From contig QANU01076234.1 in assembly GCA_003254905.1 (NCBI GenBank), positions 62,001 through 126,000 of the forward strand: a stretch of 64,000 bases of DNA. The letters run 5' to 3'. Shown piece after piece: positions 34,451 to 47,915 of the stretch. Both the position numbers and the translations under genes were made by a program. Numbering within the stretch: the first letter of the stretch is position 1; each line of letters begins with the position of its first letter. The DNA comes from Nissolia schottii. Lineage: Eukaryota > Streptophyta > Magnoliopsida > Fabales > Fabaceae. The notes under the pieces were generated by a model that searched no databases, was not told the DNA's origin, and saw only the letters and a list, made by a program, of their open reading frames with translations.

Positions 34451-37400
34451 AATGATCTCTATCTTAAAGGTTAAGGTAGAGTGAGGTGACACATGATTGC
34501 ATAGTTCGTGTGCTCGGGCCTATGGGATAGAATATACTGCTTGATTTGGATACTCAGTTTCACTGTCTTTCCTGTTGGGGTTTACAAGCTATTCCAATGG
34601 ATCTAAGGTGATTAGTTCGACAAAGTTGAGAACATCTTATTAGAAAACAATTTGATTAATGCTTATTTATGTTGTTTCTATCGTTGTGGTGGTGGTGATG
34701 ATGGTGGTGGATGAAGGATGAAGGGTTCCTCTCCACCATGTTAGAGGTAAAGAGGTCAATGATTTAATGGTGGATGAGAGTGAAGGTGGTGATGGAGGTT
34801 GTGGAAGTAGTGACATGTGGCTGTGAAGGTGGTTCCTCACTTATTGAAATTAAATCTCTTTATAAAATATTATAAATATCAAATTTATAATTTTAATTTA
34901 CAACTTTATAAATGAATAATTTCCACAATAAAATTATAATTTAAAATTTGAATAATAAAATTAACTTTAAATTTAAAATTATAATTTATGATCTAATTAT
35001 TTAGCAATTCAAACATAAAATTTAATATTCTAAGTCAATTTCAATTATGAAAAAAAATTAAAATTGAATTCAGATTTCTATACCACAATTTCAATTTCCA
35101 ATTCTAATGAGTGCCCTTAGGGTACTAGCTAAGCAATAAAACTGGTAATTTGCGATTGATTCCACGGTCTAGTAATTACTTTTACACTCAGTGAAATGAA
35201 AAGACTTAAATTCGAGTCATAAAGTGAATAAACAATCTCCCTACTATCTTAATAAAAAAATGACAAGTTTTTATTGAGGTAAGACTTCTAAGTTTTTAAT
35301 GGTATTAAATGCATATTTTACTTTTGTTTGCAAAAGTCATAAATTACTCTGAGGTTTAAGTAATTAAATTCAACGTATATATCATTCTTATGTTTTAGAA
35401 TTATAAATAGATATATAAAATTATTCAATTATCTCTGTATAATACCTTAAACTTTTGAAAAAGATGATTCTTATTATGATATATAATAGAGTTATTATGA
35501 TTAAGATACCAAAAGGACTCATCCTCCTTTAACCAACAAGCCAATAAAAAGATTAATTATTGAACCCACATCGATGAACACCTAATCATGTACTAAAAAG
35601 ATATCAAGAATTTTATCCATACCAGCTCAATTACTAAAAATTATTCATGCAGCAATTATTATAAAAGGAAAGAAGTATGTTTAAAATCATTTTATTATCA
35701 AGGAGAATGATGTAATGGGCACCTAGTTAGTCAAAGTATGATTCATGTCATTCTGTGCTTATTTAAGAATAAGTTTCAAAGAATCATACGTAAAACCCGC
35801 GTCCGAAATGAAGAAAATAAAGAGAAATGCGTCTGAAATAAAGAAAATACTACTGAGACAGAGAGATGGAATTGAAAACTGACGAAAGCGTGTGATCTTA
35901 TAGAAATTTGGAAAGATATTAAGTAGAAAAAAAAATTCAAAGCAATTTAGTATATATTGTATTCCCCAATATTATTTGTATATTTTTTTAAAATTTAATT
36001 ATTATATACTAACAATATAAATTTTTTTAAACAGTTTAAATTGGTACGAGATTATGTAATATGCATGAAGTTATAGATTTAAATTCCATAACAATTAATA
36101 TAATTTTTAAAGTATAAAAAAATCATACATATAGAATAATTTAATTATATAACAGTCCAAAAAACCTTATGCAGTGAGTGTATAGTAATTAAACTTATTT
36201 TTTATTAAGTAAAATAATTAATAATGAAAAATAGAAATATTAAAAAAAATAGAAAAAATCATAACAATTTAGTAATTGTATTATTACAATTTGTACTGGC
36301 ATTCATCACTTGAAATACGTGGCTTTAGTTGAGTCTCAGGCTCTGGCATGGGTACCTTCTTGTCTTGTCGGTAGGACTAAGAATGACATGCTAATTCCAG
36401 TTGCGACACCACATAGAGTCGGAGACATAAATTGGGGTACAATTTTAGTAAATTCTACTAATTACTTTTCTTTTTCTATTTCACTTTTCATTGGCCTAAG
36501 GTTAAAAAATTGCGATGCATGTTAAAACTGTAAATTAAAAAGCACTATCTGCTGAATTGATAATGTGGTCCATGACCCTCTTTTGTTTAGGCCGAAAAGA
36601 GAGGGTCCTACATGGTGGTTAGTAGCATGACTGCTTTATTTATTTGTTATGGCAATGGAAATGTTGAATGGCAGCCTCTGAAGTGTGAGGTATCCTATAT
36701 TTTCAGCCAGCCGACACATCACTCAGCCAAGAACTTGTTAGAAAAATTGTTTCATATAATTCACTATTTGATAAATTAGCTACCTATCTGAGAATTATCA
36801 TTGTTTTTTTTTTTAAAAAAAAATTCTTTACATTTTTAATGGTATATCAAATATAATTAATGAATAGTACTTAAACAAATTTTTTCCTCTTATTGTACGA
36901 GCATATTATATCTTAACAATTTTTCTGTACTGACACATAAAGACTGTGCATGGTCCAAAGTGAGCCATCAAACAAGTCAACAACCGTGTTCCTTCCTTTG
37001 CCAGCTTTTGTTTTTGGAATGCTTCGAATACACTCTTTCTTTTTTCCATTCCCTTCATCTTAGTTTCATGATTGAATTTGAAAAAGATAACTCATTGTAT
37101 GAGGTCCATGAGATGAGAATATCATAAGTGTATCTCACCATAGTTACATTTACACTATGGGGCCAAACCCTTGGAGATACGTGCTTATGGGCTTGGTGAA
37201 ATATCATAATAGTGAGTCAAATATCACGTATTAATCCAAAATCTTAAGATAATATATTTATAAATTTTTTTACACTTATATGATTCTTGCTTAATCTATT
37301 TTTTATAGATGTAAAACTTCACCATCACATTTAAAGTTCCGACAGATAAAACATCAACAGAATCTGAAGACAAAATAAGCTTCACTCATTTCATGTTTTT

Positions 37401-39837
37401 AATTACAAGTAGTAATAGATGAGAATTCCTGAATTTTAATGCGTTTGGAAGTGGAAAACATGGAGGAATGTAATACAGGTTAAGTTAATACCATAAAATT
37501 TTCTCTATTGGACTATATACTTGTAAATGCAATTGGAAATAGAGTAAAAACTACCAATATTATTAGTCAGCTTACAAGTTGTTATAATCAATGTAAAAAC
37601 GGTCTGAAAGAAAAATGGCACAAAAGGACAGATATTGTTAGGGGAAGGGGACAAACTAATGGACCCTCCCCAGATTTTGCAATGGTGGCACGTCATGGGG
37701 TATAGAGCTGGCAAAATTGAAAAGGAAAACAAACCCATTTAACAAACAACGCATAATAATACATCCAATGGTCATGTTTGGTGGTCTCAATGGAGCTTGA
37801 GAAATTTCGTGTATGATTCTCAAATGTGAACAAGATATATTTTAAATCACACCATGAATAATATTTTAACAATAAATATGGACAGTCCTTTAATTTAAGA
37901 TGCTGAAACGTTATTTTATGTATGGCCTAAAAATGATAATAGAAGATTTTTTTTTTTTGAGTTTTTCGTGTGTGTATATATTTCTAGCTTTTTCCTTCTC
38001 CCTAGGGGCTTCTGTAAGAATAAAGAGAAAAAAAAGTCCCCTATTGTAGTCCATATATCCAAAGAACGGGACATGGAAAGAATCAATGATGAGAAAGTTC
38101 CATTATTAGATGCTCATTTGTAGCCTCCATAGGTTCATTATTACTTAATAATATTAATCCAGCTTAATTCAACAGAAAAAAAATTAAAAATGGTTGTTTG
38201 GGATAAATTATTTCTAATCTATTTGTTGCTACCAAACCGTGTAGGCATAACTTTGGAAACGAAATAATATGTTCTAAGATGTGGTTTAAGTTTATTTCCT
38301 CAACTTGTTGATTCCTAACTTTGATTAGTGGTGCAGTGGGGTATGCTATGTTTTGTATGTGCTGCCTAGACAAACACGGTTTGCAATGAAGAACAACCAA
38401 GCACTAAAATCCAAATAATCCCCAAGTTAGTAGGTTTCTTAACCAAATATAAATGAGCGAAATTATTGTATAATTATGAAGCATAAGGTGGATTAATGTT
38501 ATATCATCAATTGTTATGGACTAAATCCATACTGCCTAGATAGGCATAAGCCCGACATATCAACAAGTCGGTTTATTCCATCCATCATAACTGGGTTTGA
38601 CCGACTGGAGAATTATAACCGCTCAGAATCATTATGATAATAAGTGATCATTGGTGTAATTATTTATAACGTCCCTGTCCTTTATGAGTATTGTTGGGGC
38701 GCTAATTAGCTCAATAAAGCTTGCCCAATCCGTTACAGATGCATAGTAAATGTTATCCACCAACCAAAACGACCATGATCAATACAGACTATATAAGCAT
38801 CAACACCCTCCATGCTCAAGTACAGAAAATCTACCCATATTTGACTATATACTAAGAAATACACTTAATTGACCGTTAGAGTGTCTTTTACCGGTACCCT
38901 CATTGCCGCTTAAGCCATCAACCACAAGCACATTCAGTTACATCTGTCGTCTTCATCATCTCACATGTTCTTGGACCAGGTTTGAGATATGAGTTACAAA
39001 TATATCTCAGATACATTTGTAACATCAATAATAAAATAATATTTAAAATAAAAATGTAATTTCTATCACTAATTAAAGTTGATATATCGTTATGTGATTG
39101 GCTAGAGTGGAATTCATCTTAGTGTTACACGATGATATAACAATTTCTCTAATAAACTATGCTTAAAAGTGGATGCTGGATTTGATGGTCTCTGTGAGTT
39201 GAAGTGTGGAAACATATGAATAAATTATTGGTTAATTAGTTAAATAGTTAATAATTTAACGGACATGAACAAGGGCATCAAAGCATTAAATATTGCACCG
39301 TTCAATTCCAGTTTTATAATTATAATTGATGTTTGCCTCAGATCAGTACTTTTACAAACCTTTACTTTATTCTGCACAGCAGTTTCCAGCTACTGACTCT
39401 TTTTGCCATAAAATCTCCCATCTGTTGGGGTATATGAAATGCAAAATTGGATAGAGAGCAGTCAATAACTCTGACATTACACGCTTTAGTATGTTACAGT
39501 ACAAGCTAAGACCTGTGAACCTGAAATGAGAAATGACACATACTTACTCAAGCTCTAAGTAATTAATGAATTTATTTCCCTATCGTTTTGCAGGGTAGGA
39601 AGAAATTGATTAAACATACTAACGTACACAGGAGCGCTTTCAGCATGTTACGTTTTCAAGTCTATGCAATTTTTAGAGTGTGAGAAGTGAGAAATTTTCA
39701 TTTCTATTAGTTGTTAGAATTGATTTTAGATACTTCTATTTAAAAGTCAAATATGCTATACATGTGTTATAATGTTTAATGTTAGGTCAATTCTACAAAT
39801 AAATTTTTGTGATTGTAGAGCGTTTAATTACATGTAT
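34451..39837. other. AT-rich intergenic DNA, no gene supported
   Basis: About 34680-34850 is a G/T-rich low-complexity stretch (GGTGGTGATGATGG). Short open frames at 36310-36525 and 37505-37738 lack any recognisable domain. No element with clear ends was found. Confidence 0.45.
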
Positions 39838-40046
39838 TTCAAGAAAAATTCTCAAAATAAAACATTAAAATTACTCTATTACTTAAATGAATCAATCTCA
39901 AAGTTGTTTTTAAAATAAACCATTTTTTTCTATAAAGGGAGTCGATTTGAATTGACTCCAATTTAAATAATATTTTTTTTTATATTTAGAAGTCGATGTA
40001 AATCAGCTTCTACTTTTTTTTAATGGGAGTCAATTCAAATCAACTC
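39838..40046. repeat. Left terminal inverted repeat of the MULE
   Basis: It matches the reverse complement of 44570-44777 over about 200 bp, including AAAATAAAACATTAAAATT, AATGAATCAATCTCAAAGTT and CTATAAAGGGAGTCG. It carries imperfect palindromes built on GAGTCGATTTGAATTGACTC (39938-39959, 39988-40011, 40025-40046). Confidence 0.85.
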
Positions 40047-40075
40047 TATTTGAATTGACTCATTTGTAAAGATGT

Positions 40076-43000
40076 TTGCTCATTTGTATAAATAGCGGTG
40101 CATACTTATGCGTAAAGATGTCCAATGTGATTTTTGTGAGTTTGAGAGTTAGAGAAAAAAAAATGAGTGAGGAGTTAGTAGAGATGCTAATGTTTTATAA
40201 TGGTGAGGAAAAAAAGGAAGAAGATGAATTAATTTTTATTCCTCACAACAATCTTGGGTGGCTGTATACTCAACTGTTACTTTGTCACAACTTCAATCCA
40301 TTATAGTCGAAGAGTTTGGGGAGTGTAGGATCGTTAAGAGAGTGCTATATAGGATGCCCATTGACGTTGGCCACGTCCTAAAGTTTCGTTCATTTAAAAT
40401 CAAGAACGATGACTATGTTAGGTGCATGTTTTATATATAGAAGCAATTTAGCAACGTACTCAGCGTCATTGAGCTCCTTGTTGATCTTGAAGACGTTCAC
40501 TCAAGTTTTGATGCCTCCAATGCTAGTCTGTCGTTTGTGCTGAACACCAATCCCTCCCCTCCTCTGGTCACTTATCATGCAGCGTCTCCAAGCCTTGCAT
40601 ATCTTGTCAGGGATGTCTCTCATCCAATGTCAGGTGGTGACTACTATGGTAATGATGACTATGGTGGTGCTGGTGATGACGACGGTGGTGATGATCTCAT
40701 GGTGCAGCCGACACCAGTACCTTTACGAGGTATACAGAGTTACTATTACGCTCAGCCTGATCCTCAGCCTCAGCCTTACCATCTCCTAGTTACTACACAA
40801 CTTAGCCTCGGCCTCAACATTGTGTCGAAGGTTCAGGATCAACATCAGTAGCAACATCAACATCAGCATTAGGATCGTGAGCCATCAATTTAACCTCTCG
40901 TGTTTGAGTTGTTAGAATCACAGGTAATTGGGTACTAGAGCAAGAAGTGGCGCAGAAGGGACTAAGAAAGGAAGAACAAAGTGAAGAAAGGAGCAGGAAG
41001 CTTCAGAAGCTTGCTGCAGCGCACCCAGAGTGTTGCAGCACTAAAGGACCAAGGCGCTGGAGCGTGTGTGAAGAGTTGGAGCTCCCAATTTACTCCGTGT
41101 CACTTTAGTGCGCCCACAACGTTGCATGAAACCCTATTTTTTTGACCTTTTGGGGTTATAAATAGACATGGGGTGAAGGGGGAAGTTCATACTCTGCCTC
41201 CATAGACTAATTTCTCTACAATTTTTATTTATTTTACAGCACCTTAGGTCTTTGTTAGTAGTGCTTAGCTAGTTTATTTTTGTTCGGGGATTGTTGGAGC
41301 TCTCTCGCGTCCACGTTCGAGTTCTTTCATGCTCGACTCTGTTTTCTACCACAAATTAATTCAGGTTCTTCTTAATTTTTTAGATCTGTTTTATTCTTGA
41401 TTAATTTATCATTATGAGTTTTTATCCTTCACCTATGGAGGAGTAGTTTCTTGATACCTTGCATACGATAATTCTAGCAGTAGGATTAATTGGAGTTTTG
41501 TGTGCTTAATGATGATTCATAATTCTCTCTCATTCTCTAATTGGTAACATAGTGATCACATGATATTAATTAGGGTTAATATTAAATTAATAAATCTTGA
41601 CGATTGTAGGATTTGTTGAATTAGGATTATTAGGATTGATGATTCAAGTTGGTCTATGAGAATTATCCAAGCCGCTAAGGGGAATTTGGGGAATTAATCC
41701 GGTCGGATTAAGTTGTGCAATTGGGTAACCAAATTAGTATAGGTGCTTGAAACCATGTCTCTGTTGTTAATTCTTGTACTAGTTGATGCTTAAGAGAGAG
41801 TGATTGTGATCTTTTAGGTGAATTTCATGTTAGTTAGAGATCTTTAACTAATAAAAAACACCCTTTTTATGAACATTTAATTGTGGAACCGATGATAATT
41901 AATCATTAATATAGGAAGAACAGTATGCTGTGTATTGCTTTAATTAATTATTGATTTTCATCACTCGAATTCACTCTTGACAACGCCCAATTTACTTAAA
42001 ATGGTTTTAATTGCTTTCTTGTGAGACGACCTGAGTTGTCCTATATTACATTTAATTGGGTTGACTTGGTTTTAAATTTATTTGATAAAGAGGTAGGCGA
42101 CAATCTCCGTGTCAATCACCCGCAATTGGATTCAAAGATTATTTGTGCAATCATACATTCGATTGTAGAAGCTGATCCAGATACAACTATCAAAGTGCTG
42201 CAGCAGATGTTCAAAAGGAGTTGAACTTGATGCCACTATACAAGATGTGTTGGCTTGGGAAGCAGAGGGCGATTGCTATGATATATGGCAATTGGGAGGA
42301 ATCATACAATAAACTCCCTAAATTTTTTATGGGTTTACAGCATTACATGCCAGATAATATTTATTGTCCTTCTATCTGTTATTGTTTTTGCTATGATACA
42401 TGTTTGTTGCTATGTTATTAATCTTGTTAATTACATTAATGGTTTTCTTTTATTGATGCCTTAATTTTCCTTCTATATGTTATTAATTTATCTTTTCTTA
42501 GCATTTTTATTAGTTAAATAATATTCTTTCATTAATGCCTTAATTGTTCTTTTATATGTGATTTATTAATTAACCTCCCATTTCTTTTTAGTTTAATAGT
42601 AACTAATTGTCCTTCTACATGTTAATTTTAATTGTCCTTCTACCTTCTATCTGTTATTAATTGTTCTGCACATGGATTTATGGCAGGTTCGATTGTGCAT
42701 TTACAAACTATGCCATATATTGACAATGGTTTGGTTCGTAATGATGTTGTGATGTTCTCACAAGTATTTTGGACATTTCCAACACTCATTGAGGCATTTA
42801 AGTACTGCAAACCATTTATTTCAAATAATGGCACACATCTGTATGGGAATTACAGTGGTGTACTGCTGATGACAATTGCTCAAGATGGGAACGGTCATGT
42901 TATCCCTATTGCATTTGCAATTGTTGAGGGGGAGACAAAGGAAGCATGATCTTATTTCTTAAAGAATGTCCGAGAACATGTAGCATCCCAGCCAGGCATT

Positions 43001-44093
43001 CTTGTTATATCATACAAGTATATTTGTTGTCCTTATACTTGTTATTAATTACTCTGTTATTAATTGTCATGTTCTTAACATTTTTTAATTACTTTAATTG
43101 TCCTTTTATATATTATTAATTACTTTATTCTTAACCTTTTTATCGGATAGACATGCCTCTATCACTGTAGCCCTACATGATGAAGAGAATGGTTGGCATG
43201 CTCTAAGAGCATATCATGCATTCTGTGCAATTCACTTAGCATCAAATTTCAGAACCCGCTTCAAGGACAATGAAGCAAAGAAGGCACCGAAGAACGTGAT
43301 GGATAGTCAGTCATGTTCTAGGTATCTCTACTGGAGAGGTGTGTTGATCGATATTAATCTGGTGATAGGTGAGTGGATTGACAAGATCACGCTTAAATGG
43401 TGGTCTCAACATACTGACGAAGGACGTTGTTTTGGCAGCATGACTACAAATTTGTCAGAGTACTGGAATAATGTGTTGAAGGGGCACGATCTCTTTCGAT
43501 CACAGCTATAGTCAGAAACACTTATGACAGAGGGTAGAGCACACAGACTCAGCTAAGGGCAGGGGCAAAGTTCTGTGAGTACTTGTCAGACGCGATTGAG
43601 GCTAGTAGTTGTCTGAGGGGAAACATGCATGTAAGACCGATAAGTCATGATGACATGACTTATGAGGTGTTGGTGGTGACTGGACGGGGGTATATAGCCA
43701 AAGACCCTTTAGGGTTTACTTAAGTGACAGAACCTATGACTGTGGAGTATTCCAAGCATTGCACTTCCCTTATTCCCATGCAGTAGCAGCATGCCATCAG
43801 ACACGACTTGATTGGGCTAGCTATGTTCATCCTATTTATAGTATGGATTATGTTGCTCACGTGTATATGGGATAGTTCAAACTCTGCGTGATGAGAATTT
43901 GTGGCCTCAGCCAAGTGGATGTACCATCTTGCCAAATCCAACAATGAGACGTACCATTGAAGGTCAGCTTGTCTCTATTCCAAATGAGATGGACGAAGTT
44001 GAACCAGATAGGGTAAGACATTGTAGCATGTGTCGTCAATCTGGTCACAGGAGACATAATTGTCCAAATATAAATGAGTGCCTAGTGGTATAG
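40076..44093 (+). pseudogene. MuDR-type transposase, broken and interrupted by an LTR
   Basis: Pieces in several frames reassemble the domain order of a plant MuDR transposase. An N-terminal part (TVTLSQLQSIIVEEF, VLYRMPIDVGHVLKFRSFKI) sits at 40.26-40.44 kb. An Asp/Gly-rich linker (DDYGGAGDDDGGDD) follows. After an LTR-like insertion comes VGDNLRVNHPQLDSK at 42.1 kb, then GKQRAIAMIYGNWEESYNKL in another frame. The MULE catalytic part reads FWTFPTLIEAFKYCKPFIS and GVLLMTIAQDGNGHVIPIAF at 42.77-42.95 kb. Further parts are RFKDNEAKKAPKNVM and WWSQHTDEGRCFGSMTTN at 43.2-43.45 kb, and a CCHC zinc knuckle (CSMCRQSGHRRHNC) at 44.02-44.06 kb. Frameshifts, stops and the insertion rule out an active enzyme. 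Confidence 0.85.
40900..42085 (+). mobile_element. LTR-like insertion (probable solo LTR) inside the MULE
   Basis: The MULE reading frame is lost near 40.87 kb and resumes near 42.09 kb. The sequence between has an LTR look: a promoter TTATAAATAGACATGG (TATA at 41157-41165), a T/C-rich stretch after it, and long non-coding DNA. It resembles a high-copy soybean LTR I recognise from its GCGCAGAAGGGACTAAGAAA and TAAATAGACATGGGGTGAAG phrases. TG and CA ends and a clean 5-bp duplication could not be fixed, so the borders are approximate. Confidence 0.55.
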
Positions 44094-44569
44094 TGTCACA
44101 ATTACTATGGATGGCTTGTAATGTACTGTTCCATGTTATTAAAGTGTTTATGAAAAACTTTTATTGATGACTTGTTATTGTTATGTCATTTTTTGTTAAG
44201 TTGTTGTTAGTAAGTTTATTGCCTTATTCATACCTGAAAGACTTACTCAAAAAGAAATAGCAAAGTCAATGAAATGAATCACATACATAATAAGGTGTGA
44301 AAGTTGATTTAAATTGACTTTGACATAAAAAATATCATTCCAAGCCATAAACACGCATATGATACAACAAAACCTTACTTTTCTCCTACAGAATAAAGTT
44401 AGTAACAACAATTAAATAAAAAGCGACATAACAATTAACAAGACATCCATAAAACACATTCATAAACAAGCATAAACACGACATACAATGAAACATTACT
44501 TTTCTCGTGAACCTTGGTATACAGTGGAAAAGACTATGTTTTTTGGATTTTTCTTTCAAAGGAGTCGAT

Positions 44570-44777
44570 TCAAATAGGCTCCTTTAAGAGTTGATTTGAA
44601 TCGACTCGCATTAAAAAAAAGTGGAAGTAGATTTAAATCGACTTCCAAATATTAAAAAAATTACTTAAACACGACTCCCTTTATAGGAAAAATGATTTAT
44701 TTTGGGAACAACTTTGAGATTGATTCATTTGAGTAATAGGGCAATTTTAATGTTTTATTTTGGAATTTTTTTATATT
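44570..44777. repeat. Right terminal inverted repeat of the MULE
   Basis: It is the inverted partner of 39838-40046. Its inner part and flank carry the same imperfect palindromes (GGAGTCGATTCAAATAGGCT at 44561, GAGTTGATTTGAATCGACTC at 44588-44607, GGAAGTAGATTTAAATCGAC at 44622). Confidence 0.85.
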
Positions 44778-46430
44778 TCAGATCACATAATAAATGAATG
44801 ACATTTTAATTATAAGTGATAAATTCTCTTAAAGTAAAAGCTGAAATATCATATATTATATGGTCCGAGACATAACCTGGGCAATGTGGTTGAGCAGAAA
44901 GGACTCATCTTTCCTTAACTAAATATCAGGGATTTGTTCCATGACTTGGAGTATAGAAAAACTTTAAATTCTCGGGTTAGTTGTCTCATTCTTAGAGGTG
45001 ACTACAAACTAGTGAAAGGATTAGTGAGGATGTCATATAGTTCAGTGGTTCTTGATCCCACTCTCTTGCACGGTTTATATTCTATAGATGTACATAAAAT
45101 TGAATTTTGTTGGGTGGGGCTGTAAATCCTGTCAGGATTTCTGTTCGACTTTAATGAAGTGCCTGGTGATTTTGAGATGGTGGTTTTGAGTGGTTTAAAA
45201 TCAAACTGGGCAATAACTCAAAATGAAATGGTTAAAGTGACAGGTGATTTTGAGAGATTGCATAATCCTTGTACTCTCGCAGTGGAACGAAGATTAGTCT
45301 AATATACATTGGGTTGTTGACAAAAGATTGTTTTCACTCCTAGCTATGGAATTCATTTCCTCATGAAAGTGTGTTGTTTCTGTTCAATATAGACCCTACC
45401 ATTAAAAAATGCATTTCCATCTGTTTGTTTTCAGAATCAGGGAGGTTCACGGTAACCTTTAGACAGTTACAAATAAATTAATTTTGTTATTCCAATTCTT
45501 TTTCCCAGAATCTAACACAATGTGATAGAAAATTAAAAATATGCATGGATATGGTTGGAATTAAATTGAACTAATCCTTCATGCTCTTTAGAACAAACGG
45601 CATTACGTACTTTAGCATAAACTTAAAAAGTGTAAAACACTATGCCCAAGAGAAATCTGAGCTTAGTTAAATGGCACCTTCCCACTTAGGACTCTCCTCA
45701 AAGGGTCATGTTACCCTCAAATTCAAATCATTGAAGCTAAGAAAATAGGACTATCATAAAGACTCGCAGCTTAATTATAGAAAGTTTTATGTTGTTAACG
45801 GAAATCAAATTATTTGTCCTACCCTACATCATATTCAAAAATTCAATTATATAATTAGAGAAGTTAAATGAAGACAATTTGATGCCAATAACACAGCTTT
45901 ATCTTGATTAATCGAATGCATAATTCTACTGTAACCAACCAGATAATCCTTATTTTTTCCCCTTATGTTTCGTTTATTCTAGTAGGTGTATTTTACCACA
46001 ACTCAAGACTCATTGGTAGCCACAATAATAGAGGAGGTTTGGTTTTACATGAATGTTCATTATTGCAGGGTGGTGGTTCTCATTTCAGTTGCTTTATTTT
46101 ATGGATGCCGAATCTCTAACCAATCCTCTTTAATTGAAAGTGTTCCAAGAGAACATAAGTCAAAAAGTTTCCTAAGTTGAGCAGTATTCAGGAGTCATAA
46201 TGGGTAGGCTACTTATGCATAGTTATTAATGTTAGAATAAATAGGGCCACCCACGTGTCTGTTTACTTATTTAAAATAAGATAAGATAAAAAAAAATGTC
46301 AGAAGAGCATTATAATAATTTTACTAAGTACTATTTAACCTTAATATTTTCTATAAAAATAACCTTAAACGTTGGCTAATGTATCAATTCCTGTGACAGT
46401 AACTGCAATAAAAGGAGAAAGGGATTTAAG
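44778..46430. other. Intergenic, no gene supported
   Basis: There are short open frames only (44934-45125, 45904-46119), without a recognisable domain, and no repeats with clear ends. Confidence 0.4.
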
Positions 46431-46737
46431 CTATGAAAAATTGAGATCTATTTGTAGAAATCTAGCAATGGAGTGTTGAAGCTCCATGAAAACCAGAGAA
46501 GCAAACTGAAATGTATGAACTGAATTCTATTATTCACAATCTAATTCTAATTACAAAATGAATCAGTTTATATACAAGTGTTGAGCCAAATGAAATTGAA
46601 ATGAAATACAAATTACAAATTAACTTAGCTATGCACAATAGCTTGCTGAGTAAGCAAACCAACTAACTAACTAGCCACTAACCAATTTGGTAACTAACTT
46701 TAACTACCAATTTCCTTGATAATTGGTAATACCCCTG
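46431..46737 (-). mobile_element. Possible 3' LTR of the copia remnant
   Basis: It lies directly downstream (minus strand) of the copia RNase H end, after the purine-containing CTTGCAGGGG. It has a minus-strand TATA-like TTGTATATAAACTG near 46570. It is non-coding. Neither border could be fixed. Confidence 0.35.
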
Positions 46738-47618
46738 CAAGCTAGAGCATGAAAATTGATCATGCAAAGCTTGGAAAACAATCGGTTGAAGGGTCCTGGA
46801 GCTAGTGGCTTAGTCCAAATATCGGCTAGTTAATTTTATGTGGAAACAGGGAGCAAGACAATGACACGTGCTTGACCTTTGTCCCGCACTACATGACAAT
46901 CAATCTTAATGTGCTTTGTGCGTTCATGAAACACGGGATTGACTGCAATGTGAATAGCCACACGGTTGTCAAAATGAATTGGAACTGGTTCAGCGACCTC
47001 AATACGAAAATCTCAGAGAAGATAGAGTAGCCACTGAACCTCACAAGTTGCCTGAGCAAGGGAACTGTACTCAGCTTCAGCAGATGAGTGTGCCACTATT
47101 GTTTGTCGTTTGCTGCGCCAAGAAATCAAGGTCGAGCCAAGAAAACAACAATAACACGAAATGGATCTTCTGGACTTAGTGCAGGCTCCCCAGTCTACAT
47201 AAGCAAATGCTTGTAGAGAAATTGAATAATTGGCTGGAAAGAACAAACCAGTGGAAAGAGCAGCCTTAAGATACCTTAGAACCCAATGTGTTGTTTGCAG
47301 ATGGGCTTTAGTTGGACAGTCTAAGAACTAGCTTAGCCATCCTACAACAAAACTAATGTCTGGTCTTGTGTGAGTGAGGTATAACAATCTCCCAATTAAC
47401 CTCCTATAATTACTCACATTAGGAATAGCTTGGGAGTTTTGCAAGTGGCTGTGATGGTAATCCATAGGAGTTGAAACAGGTTTGCTGTCAAGGAAATTGA
47501 AATCCGAGAGTAGATCAAGGCAATACTTCCTTTAATAAAGGGCAATCCCTTTTGCAGTTTTGGCTACCTCCGTTCCTAGAAAAAACTTCAGATTACCTAA
47601 GTCTTTGATCTTGAAAAG
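46738..47618 (-). pseudogene. Ty1/copia reverse transcriptase end and RNase H, degenerate
   Basis: Minus-strand translation, with frame changes, gives IKDLGNLKFFLGTEVAKTAK, then RKYCLDLLSDFNFLDSKPVS with STPMD, YRRLIGRLLYLTHTRPDI, VLRYLKAALSTGLFFPA, AYVDWGACTKSRRSIS and LISWRSKRQTIVAHSSAEAE, and ends DCHVVRDKG and LADIWTKPLAPGPFNRL. This is the standard order of the copia RT C-terminus and RNase H, including the SSAEAEY and ADI(W/F)TK signatures. Several stops (for example in LY-stop-RKYC) show it is inactive. The 5' portion of pol is absent and the sequence turns into CACTA-like DNA near 47.7 kb. Confidence 0.85.
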
Positions 47619-47699
47619 GTATGTAAATATAAGGAACAGAAAAATAAAAAATATAAAGCATCAGAAATTAAATGAAAATTTTAAAAATAATGTGTTGCT

Positions 47700-47915
47700 T
47701 TTCACGGTGGTTACAAACCGCCACAATATGTGTGGGTGATATTTAAATTTTAAATATGGCACAGCGGTTTATAAGCGCCACAAAAATATAACAGTCCTTT
47801 TTAAATTTTGAATTTTTCGGCAATTCTAAACCGCCGCTAAACATCTGTGCAGTTAGCGGTGGTTGTCACGGCAATTCATTTTTAACCGCTGCTAAGTTCC
47901 TCGCTACGCTGGTAA
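47700..47915. mobile_element. CACTA-like subterminal repeat fragment
   Basis: The region repeats a motif around GCGGTTT and ACCGCC in both orientations (CACGGTGGTTACAAACCGCC, AGCGGTTTATAAGCGCC, TAAACCGCCGCTAAAC, AGCGGTGGTTGTC, TAACCGCTGCTAAG). This pattern is typical of subterminal arrays of legume CACTA transposons. No CACTA end was located. Confidence 0.5.

Noticed and set aside
36310..36525. 71-residue plus-strand reading frame starting MKYVALVESQ
   Set aside because: It has no known domain, no clear promoter and no splice support.
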